Part shown: positions 42,292 through 49,020 of the stretch, in pieces
Layout: each line of letters begins with the position of its first letter
Numbering within the stretch: position 1 is the stretch's first letter
Assembly (NCBI GenBank): GCA_946402275.1
Contig: CAMIVY010000025.1
Coordinates: forward strand, 1-49,020
Length of the DNA: 49,020 nt
Reading direction: 5' to 3'
DNA from: an uncultured Prevotella sp.
Lineage (GTDB): Bacteria; Bacteroidota; Bacteroidia; Bacteroidales; Bacteroidaceae
The notes under the pieces: model-generated
The model's database searches: none
What the model was told of the DNA's origin: nothing
What the model saw: the letters and a program-made list of their open reading frames with translations, nothing else
Made by a program: the position numbers and the translations under genes

Positions 42292-42323
42292 TTTGGTCAA
42301 TAACAAAATTATTATTAACTTTG
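42292..42323 (+). promoter_or_regulatory. Promoter of the hexuronate operon (TTTG - 20 nt - TAACTTTG)
   Basis: TTTG at 42292-42295 and TAACTTTG at 42316-42323. The leader of about 65 nt carries AGTGT (42331-42335) and ACACT (42363-42367), a weak potential stem. The promoter begins just after the murF-alr stop. Confidence 0.8.
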
Positions 42324-42390
42324 CAGCCAAAGTGTCTTTCGATGATGCTTTTAAGGCAGACTACACTAAAATACAAATAAAACAAATCTG

Positions 42391-43755
42391 ATGGAACAAG
42401 TCTTTAGCTACATTATCAGTTTAGGTGCATCAGTCATGATGCCCATCCTGTTTACTATTATCGGCCTGTGCATAGGCATGAAGTTTGGCAAATCGCTCAA
42501 GTCGGGTCTCTATGTGGGTGTCGGTTTCGTGGGACTGGGCATTGTGACGGCCCTGTTGACCAACAACTTCGGCAGTCCGTTGTCTGAGATTTCCCGTCTT
42601 TACGACCTCCAGCTCGGCGTGTTCGATATGGGATGGCCTGCCGCTGCCGCCGTAGCCTATAACACGGCGGTAGGTGCTTTGATTATCCCTATCTGTCTGG
42701 GTGTCAATTTCCTGTTGCTTATCACGGGTTGCACACGTACTGTGAACATCGACCTGTGGAACTACTGGCATTTTGCCTTTATCGGTGCGGTAGCCTATTT
42801 CGTGATGGACGAGAGCCTGGCGTGGGGCTATTTTGCTGCTATCGTGTGTTACATCATCACGTTGGTGATGGCCGACCTGACAGCTGACAAGTTCCAGGGC
42901 TATTATGAGGATATGGACGGCATCTCCATCCCACAGCCTTTCTGTCAGAGCTTTACCATCTTTGCCATAGGCATTAACTGGTTGCTCGACCGTATTCCAG
43001 GCTTCTCCAAGCTGGATATTGACGCCGAGGGTCTGAAGAAGAAGTTCGGTGTGTTGGGCGAGCCTATCGTGCTGGGTGTTATCGTAGGTGCCTTGATAGG
43101 CGCTGTTGCTCAGCTGGACATCAAGAAGGTGCTCTTCCTGGGTGTCACGATGGGTGCCGTGATGGAGCTGATACCCCGTATTACCAAGCTTTTCATCGAC
43201 GGTCTGAAGCCCATTGCTGAGAAGACGCAGGAGGTGGTTCAGAAGAAGTGGGCCGGCAAGAAGGTGTATATCGGTATGTCGCCCGCCTTGGTGATTGGTC
43301 ATCCTACCACCCTCGTGGCTTCGCTCATCCTCATTCCGCTGGCCTTGCTGATGGCCGTTGCCCTCCCCGGCAATGAGTTCCTGCCGCTGGCCTCGCTCGC
43401 TGGTATGTTCTATGTCTTTGTGATGGTGCTGCCTTATACCAAGGGTAATGTGGTGAAGACCCTCATCATCGGTATCGTCACCGTAGGCATCGGTCTGTGG
43501 TTTGTCACCGATATGGCTCCTGCCTTCACACAGGCTGCTCAGACGGTCTATGCCCAGACGCAAGACCCTGCCGCCCACATTCCAGAAGGTTTCCAGGCTG
43601 GTGCCCTCGACTTTGCCTCCAGCCTTTTCGGATGGGTCATCTACAAGTGTGTTGACAGTCTGGCCTATGTCGGAGCCGGCGTCCTCACCCTCATCACTAT
43701 TGCGATGGTGATTTGGAACCGTATGCGTATTGCTAATGAAGAGAAAAACAAATAA
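42391..43755 (+). CDS. Galactitol-type PTS EIIC homologue without EIIA/EIIB
   Basis: 454 residues with about 10-12 membrane segments (for example [15 protein letters not shown] and [14 protein letters not shown]), matching the galactitol-type PTS IIC family (PF03611-like). Typical IIC proteins pass a sugar coupled to phosphorylation by EIIB and EIIA. No EIIA or EIIB is adjacent, and PTS components are rare in Bacteroidetes, so a phosphorylation-independent uptake role is likely. It is the first gene of a unit with kduI and an ExuT-type carrier, so a uronate or keto-uronate is the probable substrate. Confidence 0.85.
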   Translation: MEQVFSYIISLGASVMMPILFTIIGLCIGMKFGKSLKSGLYVGVGFVGLGIVTALLTNNFGSPLSEISRLYDLQLGVFDMGWPAAAAVAYNTAVGALIIPICLGVNFLLLITGCTRTVNIDLWNYWHFAFIGAVAYFVMDESLAWGYFAAIVCYIITLVMADLTADKFQGYYEDMDGISIPQPFCQSFTIFAIGINWLLDRIPGFSKLDIDAEGLKKKFGVLGEPIVLGVIVGALIGAVAQLDIKKVLFLGVTMGAVMELIPRITKLFIDGLKPIAEKTQEVVQKKWAGKKVYIGMSPALVIGHPTTLVASLILIPLALLMAVALPGNEFLPLASLAGMFYVFVMVLPYTKGNVVKTLIIGIVTVGIGLWFVTDMAPAFTQAAQTVYAQTQDPAAHIPEGFQAGALDFASSLFGWVIYKCVDSLAYVGAGVLTLITIAMVIWNRMRIANEEKNK

Positions 43756-43765
43756 AATACAAACT

Positions 43766-44773
43766 ATGAAGAAGAAAACTATTCTGGCGATAGCAGGAGC
43801 GATAGCTCTCTCGCTTCCCACAGCCCATGCCCAGGAGGCCGACCGGTTCGTTGGTGCTCAGCACGTGAAGTTCCAGACAGCCTGTCATCCTGAAGATGTA
43901 AAGCATTACGACACGAAGCTGCTCCGCGAGCGCTTTGTGATGGAGAAGGTGATGTCGCCCGACTCCATCCTGCTTACCTATTCTCATTACGACCGTTTCA
44001 TCTTTGGTGGCGCCATGCCCGTCAACACCACGCTGAAGCTCGAGAACTTCTTCGAGCTGGGTTTGGATGTTGACAAAGATATCAAGGAGAAATATTTCAT
44101 GTACAACCGTGAGCTGGGTGTTGTCAACTGCGGCACCGGCGACGGCGTGGTGATTGTTGACGGCAAGGAATATGCCCTGTCTCCCAAGGAGGCCCTTTAC
44201 ATCGGTCGCGGACACATTGCCAAGAACAAAGATGTCAACAAGTCCGTGCAGTTCCGTTCCAAGGATCCTAAGAATCCTGCCAAGTTCTACCTGAACAGTG
44301 CTACGGCTCATCAGCACTACAAGACCCAGTGGATCACCCTCGATGGTCGCAAAGGCTCGCTGAAGGCCGCCGTATGGGGACCTGTCGGCTCGCTGGAAGA
44401 GTGCAACAACCGTACCGTCTATAAGCTCATCGTCAACGACGTGCTGGAGGAAGGTCCCTGCCAGTTGCAGCTGGGCTTGACACAGCTTAATCCCGGTGCT
44501 GCCTGGAACACGATGCCCCCTCACACCCACGGTCGTCGCATCGAGGCTTACTATTACTTCAACCTGCCTCAGGAGCAGACCATTGCCCACATCATGGGTC
44601 AGCCCGAAGAGAGCCGCGTGGTATGGTTGCACAACGACCAGGCCATCATGTCGCCTGAGTGGTCCATGCACGCTGCTGCTGGTACATACTACTACACCTT
44701 CATCTGGGGTATGGCTGGCGAGAACCTCTATTACAACGACAAGGACAACATTCCCGTCATTGACATCCGATAA
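43766..44773 (+). CDS. kduI: 4-deoxy-L-threo-5-hexosulose-uronate ketol-isomerase (KduI) with signal peptide
   Basis: 335 residues from the ATG at 43766, 10 nt after the EIIC stop; longer than the cytoplasmic enzyme (278). Residues 1-22 form a clear signal peptide ([20 protein letters not shown], then AQ), so this copy should be exported. Metal-binding residues are retained: [15 protein letters not shown] (His, His, Glu) and [12 protein letters not shown] (His). KduI isomerises 4-deoxy-5-ketouronate (5-keto-4-deoxyuronate), the product of pectate and heparin-type lyases, to 2,5-diketo-3-deoxygluconate. Acting in the periplasm it would convert the product before the transporter next door takes it up. 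Confidence 0.9.
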   Translation: MKKKTILAIAGAIALSLPTAHAQEADRFVGAQHVKFQTACHPEDVKHYDTKLLRERFVMEKVMSPDSILLTYSHYDRFIFGGAMPVNTTLKLENFFELGLDVDKDIKEKYFMYNRELGVVNCGTGDGVVIVDGKEYALSPKEALYIGRGHIAKNKDVNKSVQFRSKDPKNPAKFYLNSATAHQHYKTQWITLDGRKGSLKAAVWGPVGSLEECNNRTVYKLIVNDVLEEGPCQLQLGLTQLNPGAAWNTMPPHTHGRRIEAYYYFNLPQEQTIAHIMGQPEESRVVWLHNDQAIMSPEWSMHAAAGTYYYTFIWGMAGENLYYNDKDNIPVIDIR

Positions 44774-44800
44774 TAACTAAAAAAAGATACTAAAGAAACT

Positions 44801-46255
44801 ATGAGTGCTGTACAAACTACCAAGATGTCCAATTTCCGTTGGGTCATCTGTGCCTTGCTCTTCTTGGCAACCACGGTCAACTACATGGACCGCCAGGTAC
44901 TCTCACTAACCTGGAAAGACTTTATTGCTCCCGAGTTCCACTGGAACGACAACGACTATGGTACCATCACCGGATGGTTCTCCATCTTCTATGCCATTGC
45001 TAACCTCTTCGCCGGTAAGTTCATCGACTGGATGGGCACCAAGAAGGGCTATCTCATTGCCATCTTCGTATGGTCAACAGGTGCCGTGCTGCACGCTGGA
45101 TGCGGATGGGTGGCTATGAACATCGAGGGCTACGACTCTATCGAGGCGCTGCGTCTGGTTGAAGCCGGTTCTGATGCCGCAGTAGCCATTGCCACCGTGT
45201 CGGTATGGCTCTTCCTCTCCTGCCGTATGATTCTCGCCTTGGGTGAGGCAGGAAACTTCCCCGCAGCCATCAAGGTGACTGCCGAATATTTCCCCAAGAA
45301 AGACCGTGCCTTTGCCACCTCTATCTTCAACAGCGGCGCTTCAGTAGGCGCGCTGGCAGCACCTGCCACCATTCCCCTGTTGGCCCGTGCGTGGGGCTGG
45401 GAGATGGCCTTCATCATCATTGGTGCATTAGGCTATGTATGGATGGGCCTGTGGATATGGGCTTATGAGAAGCCTGCCAGAAACAAGCGCGTCAACCAAG
45501 CAGAGCTCAACTATATCGAGCAGGATGCCGACATTTCCGACGTTCAGAACAAACAGGAGGCCAAGGAGGAGAAGACCATTCCTTTCTGGCAGTGCTTCAA
45601 GTACAAGCAGACCTGGTCATTCATCGTGGGTAAGTTCATGACCGACGGTGTGTGGTGGTTCTTCCTGTTCTGGGCACCCGCCTACTTCTCCGATCAGTAC
45701 GGCTACACCTCCGACTCAGCGATGGGTATCGCCCTTATCTTCACGCTCTATGCCATCTGTACCGTGCTCTCTATCGGTGGTGGCTATCTGCCCAAGATAT
45801 TTGTCGAGAAGTACGGCATGAACCCCTATGCCGGCCGTATGCGTGCCATGTTCATCTTCGCCCTGTTCCCCGTGCTCGGTCTGTTTGCCCAGCCTCTGGG
45901 AGCGTATAGCGCATGGTGGCCCGCCATTCTGATTGGCTTGCTCGGTGCCGGTCACCAGTCTTGGTCTGCCAACATCTTCTCTACCGTGGGCGACATGTTC
46001 CCCAAATCGACCATCGGTACCATCACAGGTATCGGTTCTATGGCCGGTGGTGTAGGCTCGTTCCTTATCAACAAGGGTTCCGGTATGTTCTTCACCTGGG
46101 CCGACGGTCAGGGTGCTGCCTTCCAGATGTTCGGCTTCGACGGCAAGCCCGCCGCCTATATGGTCGTGTTCTGCATCTGCGCCGTAGCCTACCTCATTGG
46201 CTGGTGCATCATGAAGGCGCTCGTACCGAAGTACAAGCCTATCGTGCTGGAGTAA
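44801..46255 (+). CDS. MFS hexuronate transporter (ExuT-type)
   Basis: 484 residues with 12 membrane segments. The start RWVICALLFLATTVNYMDRQ is the signature of the anion:cation symporter/ExuT group, and RMILALGEAGNFPAAIKVTA is the other typical block. Insertions near residue 115 (AGCGWVAMNIEGYDSIEALR) and 235 lengthen it beyond E. coli ExuT (about 430). It probably brings galacturonate, glucuronate or the deoxy-keto product of KduI into the cell with H+ or Na+. Last gene of the operon; the terminator at 46277-46306 follows. Confidence 0.9.
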   Translation: MSAVQTTKMSNFRWVICALLFLATTVNYMDRQVLSLTWKDFIAPEFHWNDNDYGTITGWFSIFYAIANLFAGKFIDWMGTKKGYLIAIFVWSTGAVLHAGCGWVAMNIEGYDSIEALRLVEAGSDAAVAIATVSVWLFLSCRMILALGEAGNFPAAIKVTAEYFPKKDRAFATSIFNSGASVGALAAPATIPLLARAWGWEMAFIIIGALGYVWMGLWIWAYEKPARNKRVNQAELNYIEQDADISDVQNKQEAKEEKTIPFWQCFKYKQTWSFIVGKFMTDGVWWFFLFWAPAYFSDQYGYTSDSAMGIALIFTLYAICTVLSIGGGYLPKIFVEKYGMNPYAGRMRAMFIFALFPVLGLFAQPLGAYSAWWPAILIGLLGAGHQSWSANIFSTVGDMFPKSTIGTITGIGSMAGGVGSFLINKGSGMFFTWADGQGAAFQMFGFDGKPAAYMVVFCICAVAYLIGWCIMKALVPKYKPIVLE

Positions 46256-46276
46256 GTAAACGCTATATAGCATAAA

Positions 46277-46306
46277 AAATCGGGTTACCATTTGGTGACC
46301 CGATTT
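46277..46306. terminator. Terminator of the hexuronate operon
   Basis: AAATCGGGTTACC (46277-46289) pairs with GGTGACCCGATTT (46294-46306), one T-G pair, loop ATTT, then a T-rich run. The remaining gap to 46446 contains no feature I recognise. Confidence 0.9.
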
Positions 46307-46446
46307 ATTTTTATTCGCCTTTACTTCAATGTTGTTTTATCGTTTAAAATTCTTTTAGTCGGCCTTTGGCCTTTGTAAAAGCGAGCGGAGCTGCACAAAG
46401 CATTCTTGATTGTTCTGAATCTCTGTCATAGTTTCCGAAATCGAAA

Positions 46447-46474
46447 ATGACCAAATGACCATGACCAAATGACC
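46447..46474 (+). repeat. Tandem pair of 14-bp units (ATGACCAAATGACC) next to the primase stop
   Basis: Two exact copies of ATGACCAAATGACC; the ATGACC cores are at 46447, 46455, 46461 and 46469 (steps 8, 6 and 8, i.e. two heptamers per unit). The array ends 3 nt from the stop codon of the minus-strand primase-helicase gene (46478). Confidence 0.85.
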
Positions 46475-46477
46475 GCG

Positions 46478-48919
46478 TTACAACTTACGATAGTTGCCAT
46501 CCTCTTCCAGCACTACCAGCCGCTGCTTACGCCAGTTCTTCAGCATCTGCCGGACGGTGTTGTGGTTCACGTTGGCACCCTTCACCGCTACCGAGTGCTG
46601 CATAGCCTGCTCGAAGGTAAACTGGATGTCCAGTCGCTCAAAGATAGAGTCATTCTTTCCACGCCTCTGTCGCTCGCCATAGGAACCGCCTGCATAGTCG
46701 CGACTTTGGAAAGCGTTCTCAATGCGGTCGCGGAAGAAGTAGAGGGCGTTCTCCAGTAGCGAGTCGGCTATTACGTCGTAAGTCCCCAGCATCTGCGCAG
46801 ATTGAGCCTTCAGGAGCATTTCCTTCCACAGGTTCGGATATTGCTTCAGGCGACTTTCGGCGCCACTCTGTCCGTACTTCTGAATCAATGTCTCGCACAC
46901 TTTGCAGAGCATCAGACAGCACGTCATTCTTTGCGCTGTGACGCAGACGCGGAAGCGCTGACGGGCACGCGTGCGGTCGTCGTTCTTCATCGTCTCCAGA
47001 CGGATGCGCTCCACCCATTCTCTTCCCTTCTGTTCCAGTTTCGGCAGCACCACCTCACCCTGCATCAGCGGCAGCAGGTGCGCTATCTGCTGGATGCGCT
47101 CGCGCTGGCGGTCGGTCAGCACTGGCGGCTTATCCTCCAGCGCTGCAAACGTGTTGTCGGGTGTGCGGGCTACGGCTATACGGCTCTGAAAACCGTCGGT
47201 GTAGTTGGATACCACACGATACAGCGCATCGGGTGTACCACACATACACACATTCCACAACAATTTCTCGATATGGACGTTCACCGCATCGGCACTCCTT
47301 GCCTCACGCTCATACTTGGTGCCGTCGTAGCTCTGGCGGAGCATCACGGAGAAGTCGCTCATGGTCGATTTCCACTTCTGCGCCACCGTGTCGGCCTCGG
47401 GCGTGAACGAGAAGGCGTGCTTGCCCTCGGTGTTGGCCAGTCGCTCGGCCAGGTTGGCTACCGTGTTGTTCAGCGTCAGACAGCGCACAGGCAACTTCGG
47501 CTCCTCGGGCTGTTCCTTCTTGTTCTTCGCCGCCCGCTTCTTGGCGCGCCACTCGTCCTCCTGCATCTGGTACATCTTGTCCAGCGCCTGCACCTCGCTC
47601 ATCCAGGCTTCCACCACGGGGTCGATACCGCCCTTACCGCTGGCAAAGTCACCTGCGATATAAGAGATAAGGTTCAGTCCCTTCTTCTGACCGTGCACGT
47701 CCAGTGTCACACCCGTAGCCAGCGCACCGATAGCAGGGCAGATAGCCGTCACCACCGGCATTGCGAGGCTAGGACCTACGGCATCAATGGAGTCGCGAAT
47801 TCCCTGCGGCAACCTCTTCAAGCCTAAGCCCCCAAAGTTAGGGGGTTGGGGGTCTGAATAGTTGTCTTCGTCAATTCCGTCGTTCAGACCCCTGTCGTCC
47901 CCTCGCTCGAACTTGTTCGCTTGCTCAAGCAAGAACTTAGGGGACATAGACAGCGCATTCAGCACATTCCGCAAGCGAATTGGGAATCCGTTGAACTCCG
48001 AAGTCAAGGCGCTCTTAATCTTCGCCCGCTTCTCTTCGGGTGAAAAACCGTCGTAGCAGGGAATCACCTGGTCCAACCACTCGAAGTTACGGCCGCAGAT
48101 GTGGCGCAGGTCGCACGCCAGCTGATAGGTCAGCGTGTCGCGGTCGCCCTGCGTGGGTTCATACCCTCGGTTGTTCACTTCCCAGTACTTCGCGATGATG
48201 TCCGCGAACGGGATGCCGTGATAGTGGGTTGGAAAGGACAGACCCTCCCCCTTCCCCTCCCTTGTAGGGAGGGGCGTAGATGGCTTCTGCCCTTGGGACA
48301 TATCACTCCCCTTGCTTGTTGGGAGGGGCATAGATGGCTTCTGCCCTTGGGACATATCTTGGGACATATCACTCCCCTCCCTACAAGGGAGGGGCAGGGG
48401 GGAGGGTCTGAATATCTCATCATCGAGGTATATCAGTTCCGCCTCCGTGGTGGTGAAGAACACCCGCGTGATGTCCTTCGCACCCTTGTCATACTCCACG
48501 CCCAGCAGGTCGCTCGCCCACCGCAGGTTCTGCTCCTGCGTGAGCTCCGGACGACGCTTGAACACCAGGTGGTAGCCCTTGCCGCGCGCACTCTCCTCCA
48601 GCATCAGCAGTCCCAGCTCGGCCTTCTTCTGGAGTATGCGCTCCTTCACCGTCGCCATGTCCTCCGCCGTCAGGTGGTCGATGTCCATGCCCACCGTCGT
48701 ACTCATGCGCTTTGCACCCTTCAGCGTACCGTCGTCGTTGGGCAGACACGAGTAGTTCATCTGCACCAGACTCGCCTTCACCGCCTCGTCGCCCTGTCGG
48801 ATTCTTGCCACATTCTCTTTCTGGAACCCGCCGTTGCGCAGTGCCAGATATTCCTCTCTCGTGCAGACGGGGCGCATCATCTTCACCCCGTTCTGCTTAT
48901 AAACTATATGTACACTCAT
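46478..48919 (-). CDS. BT4734/DUF3987-type primase-helicase protein with in-frame repeat insertions
   Basis: 813 residues. The N-terminal 160 residues fit the VirE N-terminal (BT4734/BF3469) family: VGMDIDHLTAEDMATVKERI and ARGKGYHLVFKRR. The middle, from about 365, fits a DUF3987-type helicase-like domain (VGPSLAMPVVTAICPAIGAL, GDFASGKGGIDPVVEAWMSE as the P-loop-like stretch, LTLNNTVANLAERL and FTPEADTVAQKWKS). Residues about 170-227, 325-340 and 351-365 are low-complexity insertions encoded by palindromic repeats. The family is associated with mobile elements and phage-like replication in Bacteroidetes. It is convergent with the hexuronate operon. No partner gene (such as HU or DUF4248) is visible within the window. 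Confidence 0.83.
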   Translation of the reverse strand: MSVHIVYKQNGVKMMRPVCTREEYLALRNGGFQKENVARIRQGDEAVKASLVQMNYSCLPNDDGTLKGAKRMSTTVGMDIDHLTAEDMATVKERILQKKAELGLLMLEESARGKGYHLVFKRRPELTQEQNLRWASDLLGVEYDKGAKDITRVFFTTTEAELIYLDDEIFRPSPLPLPCREGSDMSQDMSQGQKPSMPLPTSKGSDMSQGQKPSTPLPTREGKGEGLSFPTHYHGIPFADIIAKYWEVNNRGYEPTQGDRDTLTYQLACDLRHICGRNFEWLDQVIPCYDGFSPEEKRAKIKSALTSEFNGFPIRLRNVLNALSMSPKFLLEQANKFERGDDRGLNDGIDEDNYSDPQPPNFGGLGLKRLPQGIRDSIDAVGPSLAMPVVTAICPAIGALATGVTLDVHGQKKGLNLISYIAGDFASGKGGIDPVVEAWMSEVQALDKMYQMQEDEWRAKKRAAKNKKEQPEEPKLPVRCLTLNNTVANLAERLANTEGKHAFSFTPEADTVAQKWKSTMSDFSVMLRQSYDGTKYEREARSADAVNVHIEKLLWNVCMCGTPDALYRVVSNYTDGFQSRIAVARTPDNTFAALEDKPPVLTDRQRERIQQIAHLLPLMQGEVVLPKLEQKGREWVERIRLETMKNDDRTRARQRFRVCVTAQRMTCCLMLCKVCETLIQKYGQSGAESRLKQYPNLWKEMLLKAQSAQMLGTYDVIADSLLENALYFFRDRIENAFQSRDYAGGSYGERQRRGKNDSIFERLDIQFTFEQAMQHSVAVKGANVNHNTVRQMLKNWRKQRLVVLEEDGNYRKL
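47829..47845 (+). repeat. C/G-rich palindromic repeat inside the primase gene
   Basis: CCCCCAAAGTTAGGGGG, an imperfect palindrome, encodes part of the peptide PQPPNFGGLG, a translation known from repeated palindromic DNA in Bacteroidales. A further G/C-framed repeat encoding KFLLEQANKFERGDD lies at about 47890-47943. Confidence 0.6.
48239..48410 (+). repeat. Palindromic repeat cluster inserted in frame in the primase gene
   Basis: A 36-bp arm at 48239-48274 containing CCCCTCCC-TTGTA-GGGAGGGG is matched by an inverted arm at 48374-48410 containing CCCCTCCC-TACAA-GGGAGGGG. Between them are two tandem copies of a segment with GATGGCTTCTGCCCTTGGGA. The insertion adds about 57 residues (170-227; SDMSQ and PLPTREG-like repeats) without breaking the frame. 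Confidence 0.85.
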
Positions 48920-48965
48920 AGCCTATTCATTGTTGATGTTTCATGTCGAGCCTGCTTTCGCAGCC

Positions 48966-49020
48966 TTCACTATTCACTGTTCACTATTCTTTGACCAAGG
49001 TCAAAGCGACCATAGGTCGA
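48966..49020 (+). repeat. Heptamers and GGTCA-type inverted repeats upstream of the primase gene, cut by window edge
   Basis: TTCACTA, TTCACTG and TTCACTA (48966-48986) are AGTGAAN heptamers in reverse, as found after ftsX. Then TTGACC (48991-48996) and GGTCAA (48999-49004) form an inverted pair, followed by CGACC and GGTCG (49007-49019). The array may continue beyond the window. Confidence 0.6.

Noticed and set aside
42430..43821. 463-codon open frame opposite the EIIC gene
   Set aside because: Rich in His, Gln and Asp as expected for the reverse complement of a membrane protein gene; the plus-strand frame encodes a clear EIIC.
46802..47827. 341-codon plus-strand frame opposite the primase-helicase gene
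   Set aside because: Very rich in His, Leu and Arg, with no domain and no promoter; an antisense shadow.
48101..48994. 297-codon plus-strand frame opposite the primase-helicase gene
   Set aside because: Runs through palindromic repeats and has the composition of a reverse complement; no recognisable domain.

Overview
The window looks like a chromosomal segment of a Prevotella-like member of the Bacteroidales. The evidence is: promoters of the Bacteroidetes form TTTG/TTGG - about 19-20 nt - TAnnTTTG, found repeatedly in front of genes; the Bacteroidetes gene order ftsX - DUF3098 - uppP - truB - queA - folK; a MurF-alanine racemase fusion; a bifunctional fucokinase/GDP-fucose pyrophosphorylase (Fkp); GSCFA, BACON and BspA-type proteins; and many secreted proteins ending in a basic C-terminal tail. 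Weak Shine-Dalgarno signals fit as well. No rRNA, tRNA, CRISPR array or insertion-sequence transposase was seen.

Layout. 1-5.4 kb (mostly minus strand): two secreted proteins, a membrane-anchored AraC-type regulator with a likely operator, a PIN-domain toxin/antitoxin pair and a radical SAM protein. 5.4-11.5 kb (plus): the ftsX/uppP/truB/queA/folK housekeeping run and a secreted GH28 pectinase. 11.5-13.8 kb: rpsO and typA, transcribed divergently. 13.8-15.7 kb: a VapE-type ATPase gene enclosed by two mirror-image arrays of the heptamer ACTCACC, a possible small mobile or replicating unit. 15.7-32.8 kb (plus): two secreted-protein genes, then an eight-gene unit running from a good promoter (18970-19000) to a strong terminator (32761-32795). 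It encodes a PEGA/outer-membrane-barrel protein, a BACON lipoprotein, a 1640-residue BspA-like repeat protein, two LPP20-like proteins, a CHASE2 membrane protein, a small FecR-like protein and a transglutaminase-like protein. I consider it the best candidate for an undescribed envelope system. 32.8-42.3 kb: mtnN, a large YfhO-type membrane protein, fkp, a GSCFA protein and murF-alr. 42.3-46.3 kb: a promoter-to-terminator hexuronate operon (galactitol-type EIIC, KduI with a signal peptide, ExuT-type MFS). 46.4-49.0 kb: a BT4734/DUF3987-type primase-helicase gene carrying in-frame palindromic repeat insertions.

How the genes fit together. GH28, KduI and the ExuT-type carrier suggest use of pectin-derived uronates. 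Fkp implies salvage of L-fucose into GDP-fucose for surface glycans. FtsX, UppP and MurF-Alr serve cell division and peptidoglycan synthesis. A layer not explained by genes is a set of tandem repeats with a 7-bp period at about ten places, several starting exactly at or just after a stop codon, with different heptamer sequences at different loci. All functions are inferred from reading the sequence; no database search was possible.
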